A stretch of DNA of 38,318 nucleotides, taken from assembly GCA_905212085.1 (NCBI GenBank), contig CAJMDF010000018.1, forward strand, positions 1 through 38,318, given 5' to 3'. Source of the DNA: an uncultured Clostridium sp. (lineage in GTDB: Bacteria; Cyanobacteriota; Vampirovibrionia; Gastranaerophilales; Gastranaerophilaceae). The position numbers were made by a program, and so were the translations under genes. Below, piece after piece: positions 26,607 through 33,893 of the stretch (its first letter is position 1; each line of letters starts with the position of its first letter). A model generated the notes under the pieces. It ran no database searches. It was given only the letters and a program-made list of their open reading frames with translations, and had not been told where the DNA came from.

Positions 26607-27779
26607 ATGGAAAATAATTTACCCCAAAACAAAAAAGCTCTTTTTTGGTTAAGTGGAGCTCATTTTATAAATGATATTTATACAGGTGTATTAAATCCAA
26701 TTATGCCTTTTATTGCTGCTAAAATCGGAATTTCAATGGCTATTGCAACAATAATATTGACTATATCTCATATATTTTCATCACTATTGCAGCCGTTATT
26801 TGGATTTTTTGCTGATAATATTGTAAAACGTTCTTTTATATTTTGGGGGTTAATTTTATCTTCAATATTTATCCCGTTGTCAGCTATGGCTCATAATCCG
26901 ATTATTTTAGTATTATTTATTATATTCGGTAGTATAGGCTCCAGTCTTTTTCACCCACAAGCTCTTGGTTTTGCTTCTCGTTTTGCGCAAAAGGATTCTG
27001 CCGGAAAATCTATGGCGGTCTTTGTTGCAATGGGAACTTTAGGTTATTCAATGGGACCTGTTGTTTCATCTGCAATTACTCAATTTTTAGGAATGCCTAA
27101 AATGCCTTTGATGACTATTTTGGGTGTTATATGGGCATTAATTATGTTTTATTTTGTCCCAAAACTTTCATTATCAGAAACTGTTACTGATAAAATTAAT
27201 TTCAAAACAGCTTTTAAACGTATTTTAACTAATAGAAAATTGAATATTTTAAATGTTATCGCAATGCTAAAGACAATGATTATGTCTGCTTGTTTTATTT
27301 TATTGCCTTTTTTGTGGAAGAACATGGGCTACAAACCTTTTTACATCGGCATGGCATTATTTATGTTTATTTTTGCTGGGGGAATTGGGTCATTAATTAG
27401 CGGTTATATTGAAAAGAATATAGGTGCTGCAAATGTGTTTTATATTTCGATGATTTCAACATTGCCATTAATGATTTTATTTATTTTGACTTGTTCATCT
27501 CATCCGACAATATCTCTTGTAATATTTATTATTATGGGATTTGTCACTATGATGGCAACTCCAGTAACTATGGTTATGGCGCAAAATGTTATCCCTGAAT
27601 ATAAAAGCATAATTTCAGGATTTATTAATGGTTTTTCTTGGGGAATTGTTGCTATAGTAATGTCTTTGTTAGGATTTGTTGCAGAAAAATTTGGAATTAC
27701 AAATGTATTAATTTTTGTCGCAATAATACCTGCGATATGTTCAATGTTGGTAAAAGAATTATTCAAAGAAAATAATTAA
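26607..27779 (+). CDS. MFS exporter, Fsr (fosmidomycin-resistance) like
   Basis: Its 390 residues carry about 12 membrane helices. The first half has SGAHFINDIYTGVLNPIMPFIA and GSIGSSLFHPQALGFASRFA; the FHP[EQ]A block is typical of the Fsr family of drug exporters. The substrate cannot be read from the sequence. The start has no ribosome-binding site and lies six bases after a -10-like box. Its stop overlaps the stop of the convergent 92-aa gene by 4 nt. Confidence 0.85.
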   Translation: MENNLPQNKKALFWLSGAHFINDIYTGVLNPIMPFIAAKIGISMAIATIILTISHIFSSLLQPLFGFFADNIVKRSFIFWGLILSSIFIPLSAMAHNPIILVLFIIFGSIGSSLFHPQALGFASRFAQKDSAGKSMAVFVAMGTLGYSMGPVVSSAITQFLGMPKMPLMTILGVIWALIMFYFVPKLSLSETVTDKINFKTAFKRILTNRKLNILNVIAMLKTMIMSACFILLPFLWKNMGYKPFYIGMALFMFIFAGGIGSLISGYIEKNIGAANVFYISMISTLPLMILFILTCSSHPTISLVIFIIMGFVTMMATPVTMVMAQNVIPEYKSIISGFINGFSWGIVAIVMSLLGFVAEKFGITNVLIFVAIIPAICSMLVKELFKENN

Positions 27780-28054
27780 GCTAAAACATTTAAAGATTTT
27801 TTGATTTCATTGCTTTGATGTTTAGCTGCCATTTTTTCTTGAAGATATGCAACATTATATAACAATTTATTAGTTAATAAGTCAAGACTGTTCTTTTTAT
27901 CCATTTTATTAAGCATACTTAAATCATGCTCACCGCCAAATGTATGAGTATTATTAAGACCATTTATCATAGAGTTTGATGCTTGCATTGATGCAAATGC
28001 TGCATTATTCATTGTATTACTTGCATTGAATCTAGCGATGGAAGAAACTAACAT
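27776..28054 (-). CDS. small 92-aa protein, unknown
   Basis: It begins MLVSSIARFNASNTMNNAAF and ends with a basic helical region (LLTNKLLYNVAYLQEKMAAKHQ). It is Asn/Met/Ala-rich, without a signal peptide, and similar in style to the 54-aa protein at 8406. GGAG lies six bases before the ATG within a run of AGGA repeats. The promoter is TTGATT/TATACT with a 17-nt spacer (28121-28116, 28098-28093). The neighbouring small RNA on the other strand is complementary to this leader. Confidence 0.7.
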   Translation of the reverse strand: MLVSSIARFNASNTMNNAAFASMQASNSMINGLNNTHTFGGEHDLSMLNKMDKKNSLDLLTNKLLYNVAYLQEKMAAKHQSNEIKKSLNVLA

Positions 28055-28092
28055 TCCTAACTCCTATATCCTATATATCTCCTACAAAACTT

Positions 28093-28121
28093 AGTATAAA
28101 ACAATGATAATATAAAATCAA
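28093..28121 (-). promoter_or_regulatory. promoter of the 92-aa gene
   Basis: TTGATT (28121-28116) and TATACT (28098-28093) are 17 nt apart on the minus strand. The transcript would have a leader of about 32 nt rich in AGGA repeats. Confidence 0.65.
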
Positions 28122-28189
28122 GTATTAATTTTTGTAACAAATTGGGTAATCTTTGAAATTAGATATTGCTTATATACTTTATATATATA

Positions 28190-28301
28190 CACGATGATAT
28201 TAAGAGAGATCGTTTAAATAAAGAGAGACTATAAAATTCCTATTCCTACCTTCCTAAAAGAAAATTTTACCTCCTTATTAGTTTTAAGGAGGCTTTTTTT
28301 T
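28190..28301 (+). ncRNA. candidate small regulatory RNA with anti-Shine-Dalgarno stretch
   Basis: Between the 92-aa gene and pyk, the plus strand has an AT-rich promoter-like block (28160-28190, sharing TATACTTTATATATA with the promoter at 8603-8631), about 75 nt without a credible gene, and a strong terminator (28270-28301). The single-stranded centre (28236-28255) contains TTCCTATTCC and CCTTCCT, pyrimidine-rich and complementary to AGGA-type ribosome-binding sites. Its best visible match is the leader of the adjacent divergent 92-aa gene. A seven-codon frame (ATG 28194) has no ribosome-binding site. The 5' end is uncertain. The rest of 28055-28378 holds only the 92-aa promoter and the pyk terminator. 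Confidence 0.5.
28270..28301 (+). terminator. terminator of the candidate small RNA
   Basis: The perfect eight-pair stem CCTCCTTA/TAAGGAGG has a seven-base loop and is followed by C and eight T. No protein gene ends just before it on this strand. Confidence 0.9.
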
Positions 28302-28303
28302 GA

Positions 28304-28343
28304 GAAAAAATAACAGTCATAAATTATTATGACTGTTATTTTT
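28304..28343 (-). terminator. pyk terminator (bidirectional)
   Basis: A perfect 12-pair stem (AATAACAGTCAT with its complement at 28329-28340) lies just after the pyk stop. It is followed by a T run on the minus strand, and a shorter one on the plus strand. Confidence 0.85.
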
Positions 28344-28378
28344 ATATACAAATACATAATGTATATATTGGTTATAAA

Positions 28379-29833
28379 TTAAGCATTTTCTTGTCTTTTT
28401 AATTTACCGATTTCATGAATTTTAATGAAGTTTGTACCACCTACCAAAAGTTCAGGAACAGAACCTGTAACTAATACTAAATCTCCATCGTTAAGTTTCA
28501 TTGATTTCATTAAGAATTCATCCATTTGTTTTAAAGATTCTTTGTCAATAGAAGCATCGAAATCTACAACGAATGGGAATACACCTCTGTATAATTTAAT
28601 ATCACGACAAGTGTTTTTGCAAGGACAGCAAGCAAAAATAGGAATATTAAGTTTCCCTTCAGCTAACATTGATGCTGTAAATCCGCTACCTGTAAGAGCA
28701 ATTACTGCTTTTACATTCATTTTTCTTGCCATATCTGCAATAGACATACCAATTGCCATAGCTTGAGAATCTTTTTCTTCTTCAATCATTTTACGAGGGA
28801 ATTTATTTTTTCTCATAAATGGAGATTCTTCAACGTTATCAGCAATTTTTTTCATCATCGCAACTGCTTCTGCAGGATAAGCTCCAGCTGCAGTTTCCCC
28901 TGATAACATGATAGCATCTGTACCATCTAATATTGCATTCGCAACGTCAGAAGTTTCTGCACGTGTCGGAATTGGATTTTCAATCATGCTATCTAACATT
29001 TGAGTTGCAACAATTACAACTTTTCTTTTAGTATTTGCTTTTCTGATAATAGTTTTTTGAACGATAGGTACTTTTTCGTTAGAAATTTCAATACCTAAGT
29101 CACCTCTAGCAACCATGATACCGTCTGATACTTCAATAATTGCATCAATATTATTAACAGCTTGAGGTTTTTCAATTTTAGAAATAATTCTTGCAGTTGT
29201 GTTTCCATGACTGTGTAATAATTCTCTTAATTTAACAACGTCAGATGCTTCTCTAACGAATGACAGACCAAGATAATCAATATCATTGTGAGCAGCAAAT
29301 TCAACGAATTTAATATCTCTTTCTGTTAATACATCAAGGCTTCCTTGAGATCCTGGGATATTAATACCTTTTCTTTGTTTTAATAGCCCGTCAGTTAGAA
29401 CTTCTGCGAAAATAACTCTATCTTCAACTTTTTTTACTTCAAGTTGAATTTTACCATCATCGATCATAATCATTTCGCCAGGAGTAACGTCATCAGCCAT
29501 GCCTTTGTAATCTACAGGTAAAATATCTCCAGTAATTTCAGGTTGATGGCGGAATTTTAAAATTTGACCTTTTTTAATTTCGATTGATTCCGGTAAATTC
29601 CCAATTCTAATTTTTGGACCTTGTAAGTCAAGTAATACAGGAATTAAAGTGTTTTCTTCTTTTTCAATTTCTCTAATGTAAGATAAATTAGTTTTGTGCA
29701 TTTCAACGTCGCCATGTGAAGAATTCAATCTGAACATGGTAACTCCATTTTTAAAAAGTTCTCTGATTTTTTCTTTTGTAGATGTTGCAGGTCCTAGTGT
29801 TGCAACAATTTTCGTCATAGTGTAATTGTCCAT
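28379..29833 (-). CDS. pyk: pyruvate kinase
   Basis: It converts phosphoenolpyruvate and ADP to pyruvate and ATP. Clear motifs in 484 aa are KIVATLGPATS, MFRLNSSHG (substrate-binding Arg and Asn), KIEKPQAVNNIDAIIE with the catalytic Lys, DGIMVARGDLGIEI, ATQMLDSMIENPIPTRAE and DAIMLSGETAAGAYP. The usual C-terminal allosteric domain is present and there is no extra PEP-utiliser domain. GAAAGGAAAAAT precedes the ATG. It is divergent from the SLH gene, with overlapping promoter regions. Confidence 0.98.
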   Translation of the reverse strand: MDNYTMTKIVATLGPATSTKEKIRELFKNGVTMFRLNSSHGDVEMHKTNLSYIREIEKEENTLIPVLLDLQGPKIRIGNLPESIEIKKGQILKFRHQPEITGDILPVDYKGMADDVTPGEMIMIDDGKIQLEVKKVEDRVIFAEVLTDGLLKQRKGINIPGSQGSLDVLTERDIKFVEFAAHNDIDYLGLSFVREASDVVKLRELLHSHGNTTARIISKIEKPQAVNNIDAIIEVSDGIMVARGDLGIEISNEKVPIVQKTIIRKANTKRKVVIVATQMLDSMIENPIPTRAETSDVANAILDGTDAIMLSGETAAGAYPAEAVAMMKKIADNVEESPFMRKNKFPRKMIEEEKDSQAMAIGMSIADMARKMNVKAVIALTGSGFTASMLAEGKLNIPIFACCPCKNTCRDIKLYRGVFPFVVDFDASIDKESLKQMDEFLMKSMKLNDGDLVLVTGSVPELLVGGTNFIKIHEIGKLKRQENA

Positions 29834-29866
29834 ATTTTTCCTTTCTATATTGGGTAAATTTATATA

Positions 29867-29895
29867 ATTATAACAATCATGTTTACAAATATAAA
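29867..29895 (-). promoter_or_regulatory. pyk promoter
   Basis: TTTATA (29895-29890) and TATAAT (29872-29867) are 17 nt apart on the minus strand. The region overlaps the SLH promoter, so the two genes could influence each other. Confidence 0.6.
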
Positions 29896-29938
29896 AATGT
29901 ACGTTATAATTTTACACAAAAAAGGTTTACTAGTAAAC
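29882..29938 (+). promoter_or_regulatory. promoter and palindromic leader of the SLH gene
   Basis: TTTACA (29882-29887) and TATAAT (29905-29910) have the ideal 17-nt spacing. The leader then holds a perfect 14-nt palindrome, GTTTACTAGTAAAC (29925-29938), just before GAGGAAG and the ATG at 29955. It could be an operator or a short hairpin. Confidence 0.65.
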
Positions 29939-29954
29939 ATGAGGAAGTAAGAAA

Positions 29955-31214
29955 ATGAAAAAATTTGTTTCTGGGGTAATGGCATTATGTTTATTAGCAT
30001 TTAATGCTATACCTGCATTAGCTGCATCAATTGCAGATGTTAGCCAAAATTACTGGGCTAGCAAAGAGATTAATATTGTTGTGGATAACAATATTATGAC
30101 TTTATCAGGAAATCGTTTTAATCCTGAAGGTAACATGACACGTGTAGAATTTGTAAATGCTTTATTGAAAGTATTATCAGATGAAAATTTGAATGTTACA
30201 ATTTCTAACAAATTTAAAGATGTTCAAGCATCAAATCCGAATTATGACAATATATTACGCTCTCAACAATTAGGTCTTGTATATGGTTATCCGGACGGAA
30301 CATTTAAACCAAACAATGCTGTTTTAAGATCAGAAGCTCAATCTGTAATTAGTCATATTACAAAAGACATGGATGCAGATACATCAGTATTAAATCAATT
30401 CAAGGATGCATCAGCAATTCCTGCTTGGGCTAAAAAAGTTTATGCTAAAACAATTAATTACGGTATCTATGTAAATTATCCTGATTCTCGTGAATTAAGA
30501 CCAAATGATAATTTATCAAGAGCTGAAGCAGCAGTTTTATTAGCTAGATTAAAAGAAAAATTAGATTTAGTAAAACAAGAATACATCGGGACAACAAGAA
30601 TTGAACACTTAGATGTTACTAAAAAAGCTCCTACTAATGAAGTTGCTATTAATAATATCCAAAGTACAATTAATCAAGGTAACGTATTAGTAGTTGCATT
30701 TGAAGATAAATTTAAATCTGAAGATCATAAAGTTGGAGATATCGTTACATTTGTTGCAGACAAAGATATTTGTACAGAAGAAGGAACTCTTATAATTCCT
30801 GCTGGTACAAAATTTGTTGCACAAATTAATGAAATTCAACCTCCGAAAAAATTCAATAAAAATGCAAGAGTTTATCCTCAATTAACAAAAATTATTTTAC
30901 CTAACGGCAAAGAAATGGCATTCAACGCTAAACCTTTTACAAAAGACTATTCTTTAAAAGAAGGTCCTTGGATGACTACAGGTAAATTGTTATTATGTAC
31001 AGCAGCTGGAGCTGCAGTTGGTACTGGTGCAGGTGTTGGTTTTGCATTTATTCCAAGTCCAGCTAATATTGGAACAGGTGTTGCAATTGGTACTCCTGTT
31101 GGTGCTGCAGTTGGCTTAATTACAGGTTTAGTAACTCCTGGACTTGAATATCATGCAAAAGCAGGAGAAAATATCTATGTAATATTATTGGATAATGCTG
31201 TAATTTCAAAATAA
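29955..31214 (+). CDS. SLH-domain surface protein with glycine-zipper C-terminus
   Basis: A signal peptide (KKFVSGVMALCLLAFNAIPALAA, cleaved near residue 24) is followed by three SLH repeats: IADVSQNYWASKEINIVVDN; FKDVQASNPNYDNILR with GYPDGTFKPNNAVLRSEA; and FKDASAIPAWAKKVYAKTIN with LRPNDNLSRAEAA. They end near residue 195. SLH repeats attach proteins to cell-wall polymers or, in cyanobacterial-type envelopes, link outer membrane to peptidoglycan. Residues 235-330 are beta-rich (IIPAGTKFVAQINEI). Residues 340-395 are a Gly/Ala-rich zipper (AAGAAVGTGAGVG) that may enter a membrane. The strong promoter, strong ribosome-binding site and A/T-ending codons suggest an abundant envelope protein. 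Confidence 0.88.
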   Translation: MKKFVSGVMALCLLAFNAIPALAASIADVSQNYWASKEINIVVDNNIMTLSGNRFNPEGNMTRVEFVNALLKVLSDENLNVTISNKFKDVQASNPNYDNILRSQQLGLVYGYPDGTFKPNNAVLRSEAQSVISHITKDMDADTSVLNQFKDASAIPAWAKKVYAKTINYGIYVNYPDSRELRPNDNLSRAEAAVLLARLKEKLDLVKQEYIGTTRIEHLDVTKKAPTNEVAINNIQSTINQGNVLVVAFEDKFKSEDHKVGDIVTFVADKDICTEEGTLIIPAGTKFVAQINEIQPPKKFNKNARVYPQLTKIILPNGKEMAFNAKPFTKDYSLKEGPWMTTGKLLLCTAAGAAVGTGAGVGFAFIPSPANIGTGVAIGTPVGAAVGLITGLVTPGLEYHAKAGENIYVILLDNAVISK

Positions 31215-31246
31215 TTTATTAAATTAAATAAATTATATAGTTAAAA

Positions 31247-31278
31247 GAAGGTTTGAGTAATCTCAATCCTTCTTTTTT
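31247..31278 (+). terminator. terminator of the SLH gene
   Basis: An eleven-pair stem with one mismatch (GAAGGTTTGAG/CTCAATCCTTC, loop TAAT) is followed by six T, 33 nt after the stop. Confidence 0.9.
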
Positions 31279-31406
31279 AATAATTGTATTTAGCCATATC
31301 TTCTGATATTACCTGCTAAGTTGGGTATAGGAAAATTTTTCATAAAGTTTAAAATGAATATGTAAAATTAATTTTTACGGATATTAGAATTAAATGGGAG
31401 TATTTT

Positions 31407-31769
31407 ATGAAAAATTTATGTATTTCGTTAGCTTTTGTAGGAGCTTTAGTTTTATCAACACAAGGTGCTTTTGCCGCTTGGGAAGGAATGCAGACATTAA
31501 ATCCGATGCCATATGTTGGATATTTGAATCCTATCACATATGTTGATGAAGCAGAAAATGATTACAATTTTAGCTTAAACCCTTTTACAGGATTTAGAAA
31601 TTGTAATAAATGTAAAATGGAAAAAGTAAAAAAATGCGATGAATGTGCACCTGCACAAATAAATAGATGCCCGACTTGCAAAAAGGCATTTGCAGAACCT
31701 ATTTGTAACACTTGTGAAAATTTATATATTGCACCAATACAGCCAAGATGCACGTCTTGCGGTCATTAG
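31407..31769 (+). CDS. small exported CxxC-rich protein, unknown
   Basis: The 120-aa protein has a signal peptide (KNLCISLAFVGALVLSTQGAFA, cleaved near residue 23), a 40-residue aromatic middle part and a C-terminal half with five CxxC pairs: CNKC, CDEC, CPTC, CNTC and CTSC. Such pairs usually bind zinc or another metal, or form disulfides; none is a CxxCH haem site. GGGAG lies eight bases before the ATG. I recognise no family. A periplasmic metal- or redox-related role is only inference. Confidence 0.75.
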   Translation: MKNLCISLAFVGALVLSTQGAFAAWEGMQTLNPMPYVGYLNPITYVDEAENDYNFSLNPFTGFRNCNKCKMEKVKKCDECAPAQINRCPTCKKAFAEPICNTCENLYIAPIQPRCTSCGH

Positions 31770-31774
31770 CTAAC

Positions 31775-31804
31775 TAAAAAAGCCCTTTTTATAAGGGCTT
31801 TTTT
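31775..31804. terminator. bidirectional terminator between the CxxC protein and prepilin 1
   Basis: AAAAAGCCCTT and AAGGGCTTTTTT form a stem with A/T tails on both sides. The CxxC gene stops at 31769 (+) and prepilin 1 at 31806 (-), so it serves both. Confidence 0.9.
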
Positions 31805-31805
31805 G

Positions 31806-32626
31806 TTAATCACAACTTGGATGTGACCAAGTAAATTTTTTATAATCTTTGCATTTTACGTAATTCATATTTTCGTTTTGCAATACCCAACCCGTAAAAC
31901 AAGATGCTTCTCCACTGTGCATACCGACCCCCCAAGTATCATCATCTGGGTATACTTGAGCACCACATGGTACAATTCCTCTTTCTGTTGTTAAATAGAA
32001 TGTAAAATAGTCTTTCCCTGCTATATTAGGTCCTTTTGCATTATTTAAGTCAACATGAATAGTTCCTACAGGCCAATATCCATTTAATGATGATGGAAAT
32101 CTTAACCAATTTATATATCCGGATATCGCAATTCCATCTGGTAAAAGTATTTTATTAAAATCTTGATAATCTAGAGCATTATAAATGCTTTCCCCCTTAA
32201 GATTATAATATTTATCAGAAAAGCATTTTGAACCTCGAGAGCTGCAATCTTTTTTATTTGTAATGTATTTTGATAAAATATTCCAAGCAGCTATGTTGTT
32301 TTCTTTTGTTTCATCTGTTGTTTCTGTCCAATATCTTGGTTTTCCATATTCTGCTTCTGCTGCAGTATAAGCATTTTGTAAAATTGAATATACTTTTTTG
32401 AGTTTGCTTATTGTTACCTTTTCTTGATATTTTGAAATTAATGGTGGTATTGTCATTGCGATGGCAACACCAATAATTCCTAATGTAATTAGAACTTCCG
32501 CTAATGTAAATGCTTTTTTAGGGTGACAATAATAAGTTTCAAGTTTGTTCCCCCTAAAGTGTAGAACCCTTACTATTAAACTGTTTTTCGGGGGGGGGGC
32601 ACTCTCAAAGCTTCTTGTTTATTCAT
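31806..32626 (-). CDS. phase-variable prepilin 1 (out of frame at 10 C)
   Basis: A type IV prepilin-like N-terminus, KKAFTLAEVLITLGIIGV, lies at 32519-32466 with cleavage expected between Ala and Phe. A pilin-like body of about 220 residues follows, with six Cys and the block AGKDYFTFYL. The only good start is ATG 32626, with AAAGGAGG five bases upstream. Reading from it, codons 1-9 are followed by ten C (32599-32590). As written the frame closes at TAA after MNKQEALRVPPPRKTV. With 9 C it also stops (TAG). With 8 or 11 C it runs open into the prepilin. Between the tract and the prepilin signal there is no ATG, GTG or TTG in the pilin frame. It starts 12 nt after the uridine-kinase-like gene, so it is probably co-transcribed. 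No assembly ATPase or prepilin peptidase is in the window. Confidence 0.75.
32590..32621 (-). repeat. shared prepilin leader repeat with poly-C tract, copy 1
   Basis: Nine of its ten C plus the following 22 bases (32591-32621, 31 nt) are identical to 38282-38312, although the sequences on either side differ. It encodes KQEALRVPPP. The C run is the likely slippage site. Confidence 0.85.
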
Positions 32627-32638
32627 TTTAGCCTCCTT

Positions 32639-33475
32639 TTAATATTCTACAATATTTTTAAGCGTATTAAATATTTTATCAGTAATTTCTTGAATATATT
32701 CTTGAGATACCATACCATTTATGACTGCATCAGAGATTTGATAAGCAGGTCTAATGTATTTTTGAGCTGTTCTATTTACATCTTGAAATTGTAAATCAGC
32801 AGCAGCTCCGGTTTTACCTCTTAGGGCAGCTCTTTTATACCATCTGTCTTTTATAACTTCAAGTGGTGTAAATACATAAACTTTTACGTCCATAATATCT
32901 CTAACGCCTTCATTTAGTACGTACAATCCTTCTGTTAAGACAACTTTAGCAGGTTTTTTTACATCTCCGTTAGGATCTGATACACAAGTTACGAAGTCAT
33001 ATTTTGGTGAGGTAATTTGTACTCCTGATTTTAGTTTCATTAGATGTTTTTTCATTAACTCCAAGTCAATTACATCAGGGGTATCAAAACTAAATCCTGT
33101 TTTGAACAGCGCTTCATAACTGCCTGCTTCTTGTAATTCTTTTGAGGTATCCTTATAATAATCATCACATCGAATAACTGTGTATATTCCTTCTTTTTTT
33201 TCTTTCACACATGCTTTAATTGTATTATCAACGAACACAGTTTTACCGGATGCACTTTCTCCTGTAATGCCAATTAAAAAAGTTTTCTTTTTTTCTTGAA
33301 CAACTTTTCTTGCTATATTTAGAATAAGATTTTCAGATGTTTTTAAAAATAGTGGTTGTTGTTGTAATTTATCTTCTTCTAAAATCTTTTTTAGAGACTC
33401 AACTATATTTGATATGATTTCCATATCACGTCTGCTTGAATAATAATCATAACTTGTTAGAAAATCAGTAGCCAT
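32639..33475 (-). CDS. uridine kinase-like P-loop kinase
   Basis: The 278 residues belong to the Udk/PRK P-loop kinases. An N-terminal extension of about 65 residues precedes Walker A GITGESASGKT. RCDDYYKD (the DDFY block), FDTPDVIDLELMKKHL and a late RWYKRAALRGKTG region follow, as in uridine kinases. The usual substrate is uridine or cytidine; the extension and a few changes leave the substrate open. GAGGG precedes the ATG. Prepilin 1 follows after 12 nt. Confidence 0.8.
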   Translation of the reverse strand: MATDFLTSYDYYSSRRDMEIISNIVESLKKILEEDKLQQQPLFLKTSENLILNIARKVVQEKKKTFLIGITGESASGKTVFVDNTIKACVKEKKEGIYTVIRCDDYYKDTSKELQEAGSYEALFKTGFSFDTPDVIDLELMKKHLMKLKSGVQITSPKYDFVTCVSDPNGDVKKPAKVVLTEGLYVLNEGVRDIMDVKVYVFTPLEVIKDRWYKRAALRGKTGAAADLQFQDVNRTAQKYIRPAYQISDAVINGMVSQEYIQEITDKIFNTLKNIVEY

Positions 33476-33561
33476 TCTATTCCCTCTATGTATTTTAATA
33501 TTTTACCCTAAAGTAAATTTATTTTGTAAGAATAATAAATTTTGTAACAATATTATAAAAT

Positions 33562-33682
33562 TTATTAAAGAATGTTCCAAAAAGTTCCGATATGGGAATA
33601 TGTGAAGTAGCCTTTGCGGTAATACAAGAATATTACTTGTTGAAGTCTACAAAGGTATTAATGAAAAAATAGGAGATGTGTC
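33562..33682 (+). promoter_or_regulatory. structured leader of the 57-aa gene
   Basis: The stretch 33476-33682 codes for no visible protein. It holds the udk promoter region, a repeat (TTCC twice before GGGAA near 33575-33597) and a leader with stems. CCTTTG (33611-33616) pairs with CAAAGG (33650-33655). Inside, GTAATA (33619-33624)/TATTAC (33631-33636) competes with ACAAG (33624-33628)/CTTGT (33636-33640), so two folds exclude each other. AGGAG (33671-33675) lies just after. Confidence 0.4.
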
Positions 33683-33856
33683 ATGTATCATGATGAAATT
33701 TTTGAAAACGCCCTTAAAGATATAAGGGAGGAGAGTTACAAAGCATTGAAAGAAGAAATTTCTTCAATGGAATCAACTATTGAACGTTTTATTAAAAATA
33801 TTTTAGAATGTACGTCAAGCAGATCAGAACGTGATTTTAACGTACAATCATTCTAA
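33683..33856 (+). CDS. small 57-aa helical protein, unknown
   Basis: It begins MYHDEIFENALKDIREESYK and is acidic, helical and probably partly coiled coil, with one Cys. Support for a real gene: AGGAG seven bases before the ATG, a strong terminator (33861-33893) 5 nt after the stop, and a structured leader. It has no family I recognise. It is divergent from the uridine-kinase-like gene and convergent with the 490-aa gene. Confidence 0.65.
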   Translation: MYHDEIFENALKDIREESYKALKEEISSMESTIERFIKNILECTSSRSERDFNVQSF

Positions 33857-33860
33857 TTAT

Positions 33861-33893
33861 AAAAAAAGGCCGTTTTATAAGCGGTCTTTTTTT
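33861..33893. terminator. bidirectional terminator
   Basis: GGCCG and CGGTC form a short stem with seven A before and seven T after. It ends the 57-aa gene (+) and overlaps the stop of the 490-aa gene (-). Confidence 0.85.

Noticed and set aside
28194..28217. Seven-codon frame (ATG 28194) in the candidate small RNA
   Set aside because: There is no ribosome-binding site, and short frames are expected by chance.
31806..32626. Prepilin 1 as a simple pseudogene
   Set aside because: Only the tract length breaks the frame; no other stop or damage exists, and prepilin 2 shows the same pattern, so a switch is the better reading.
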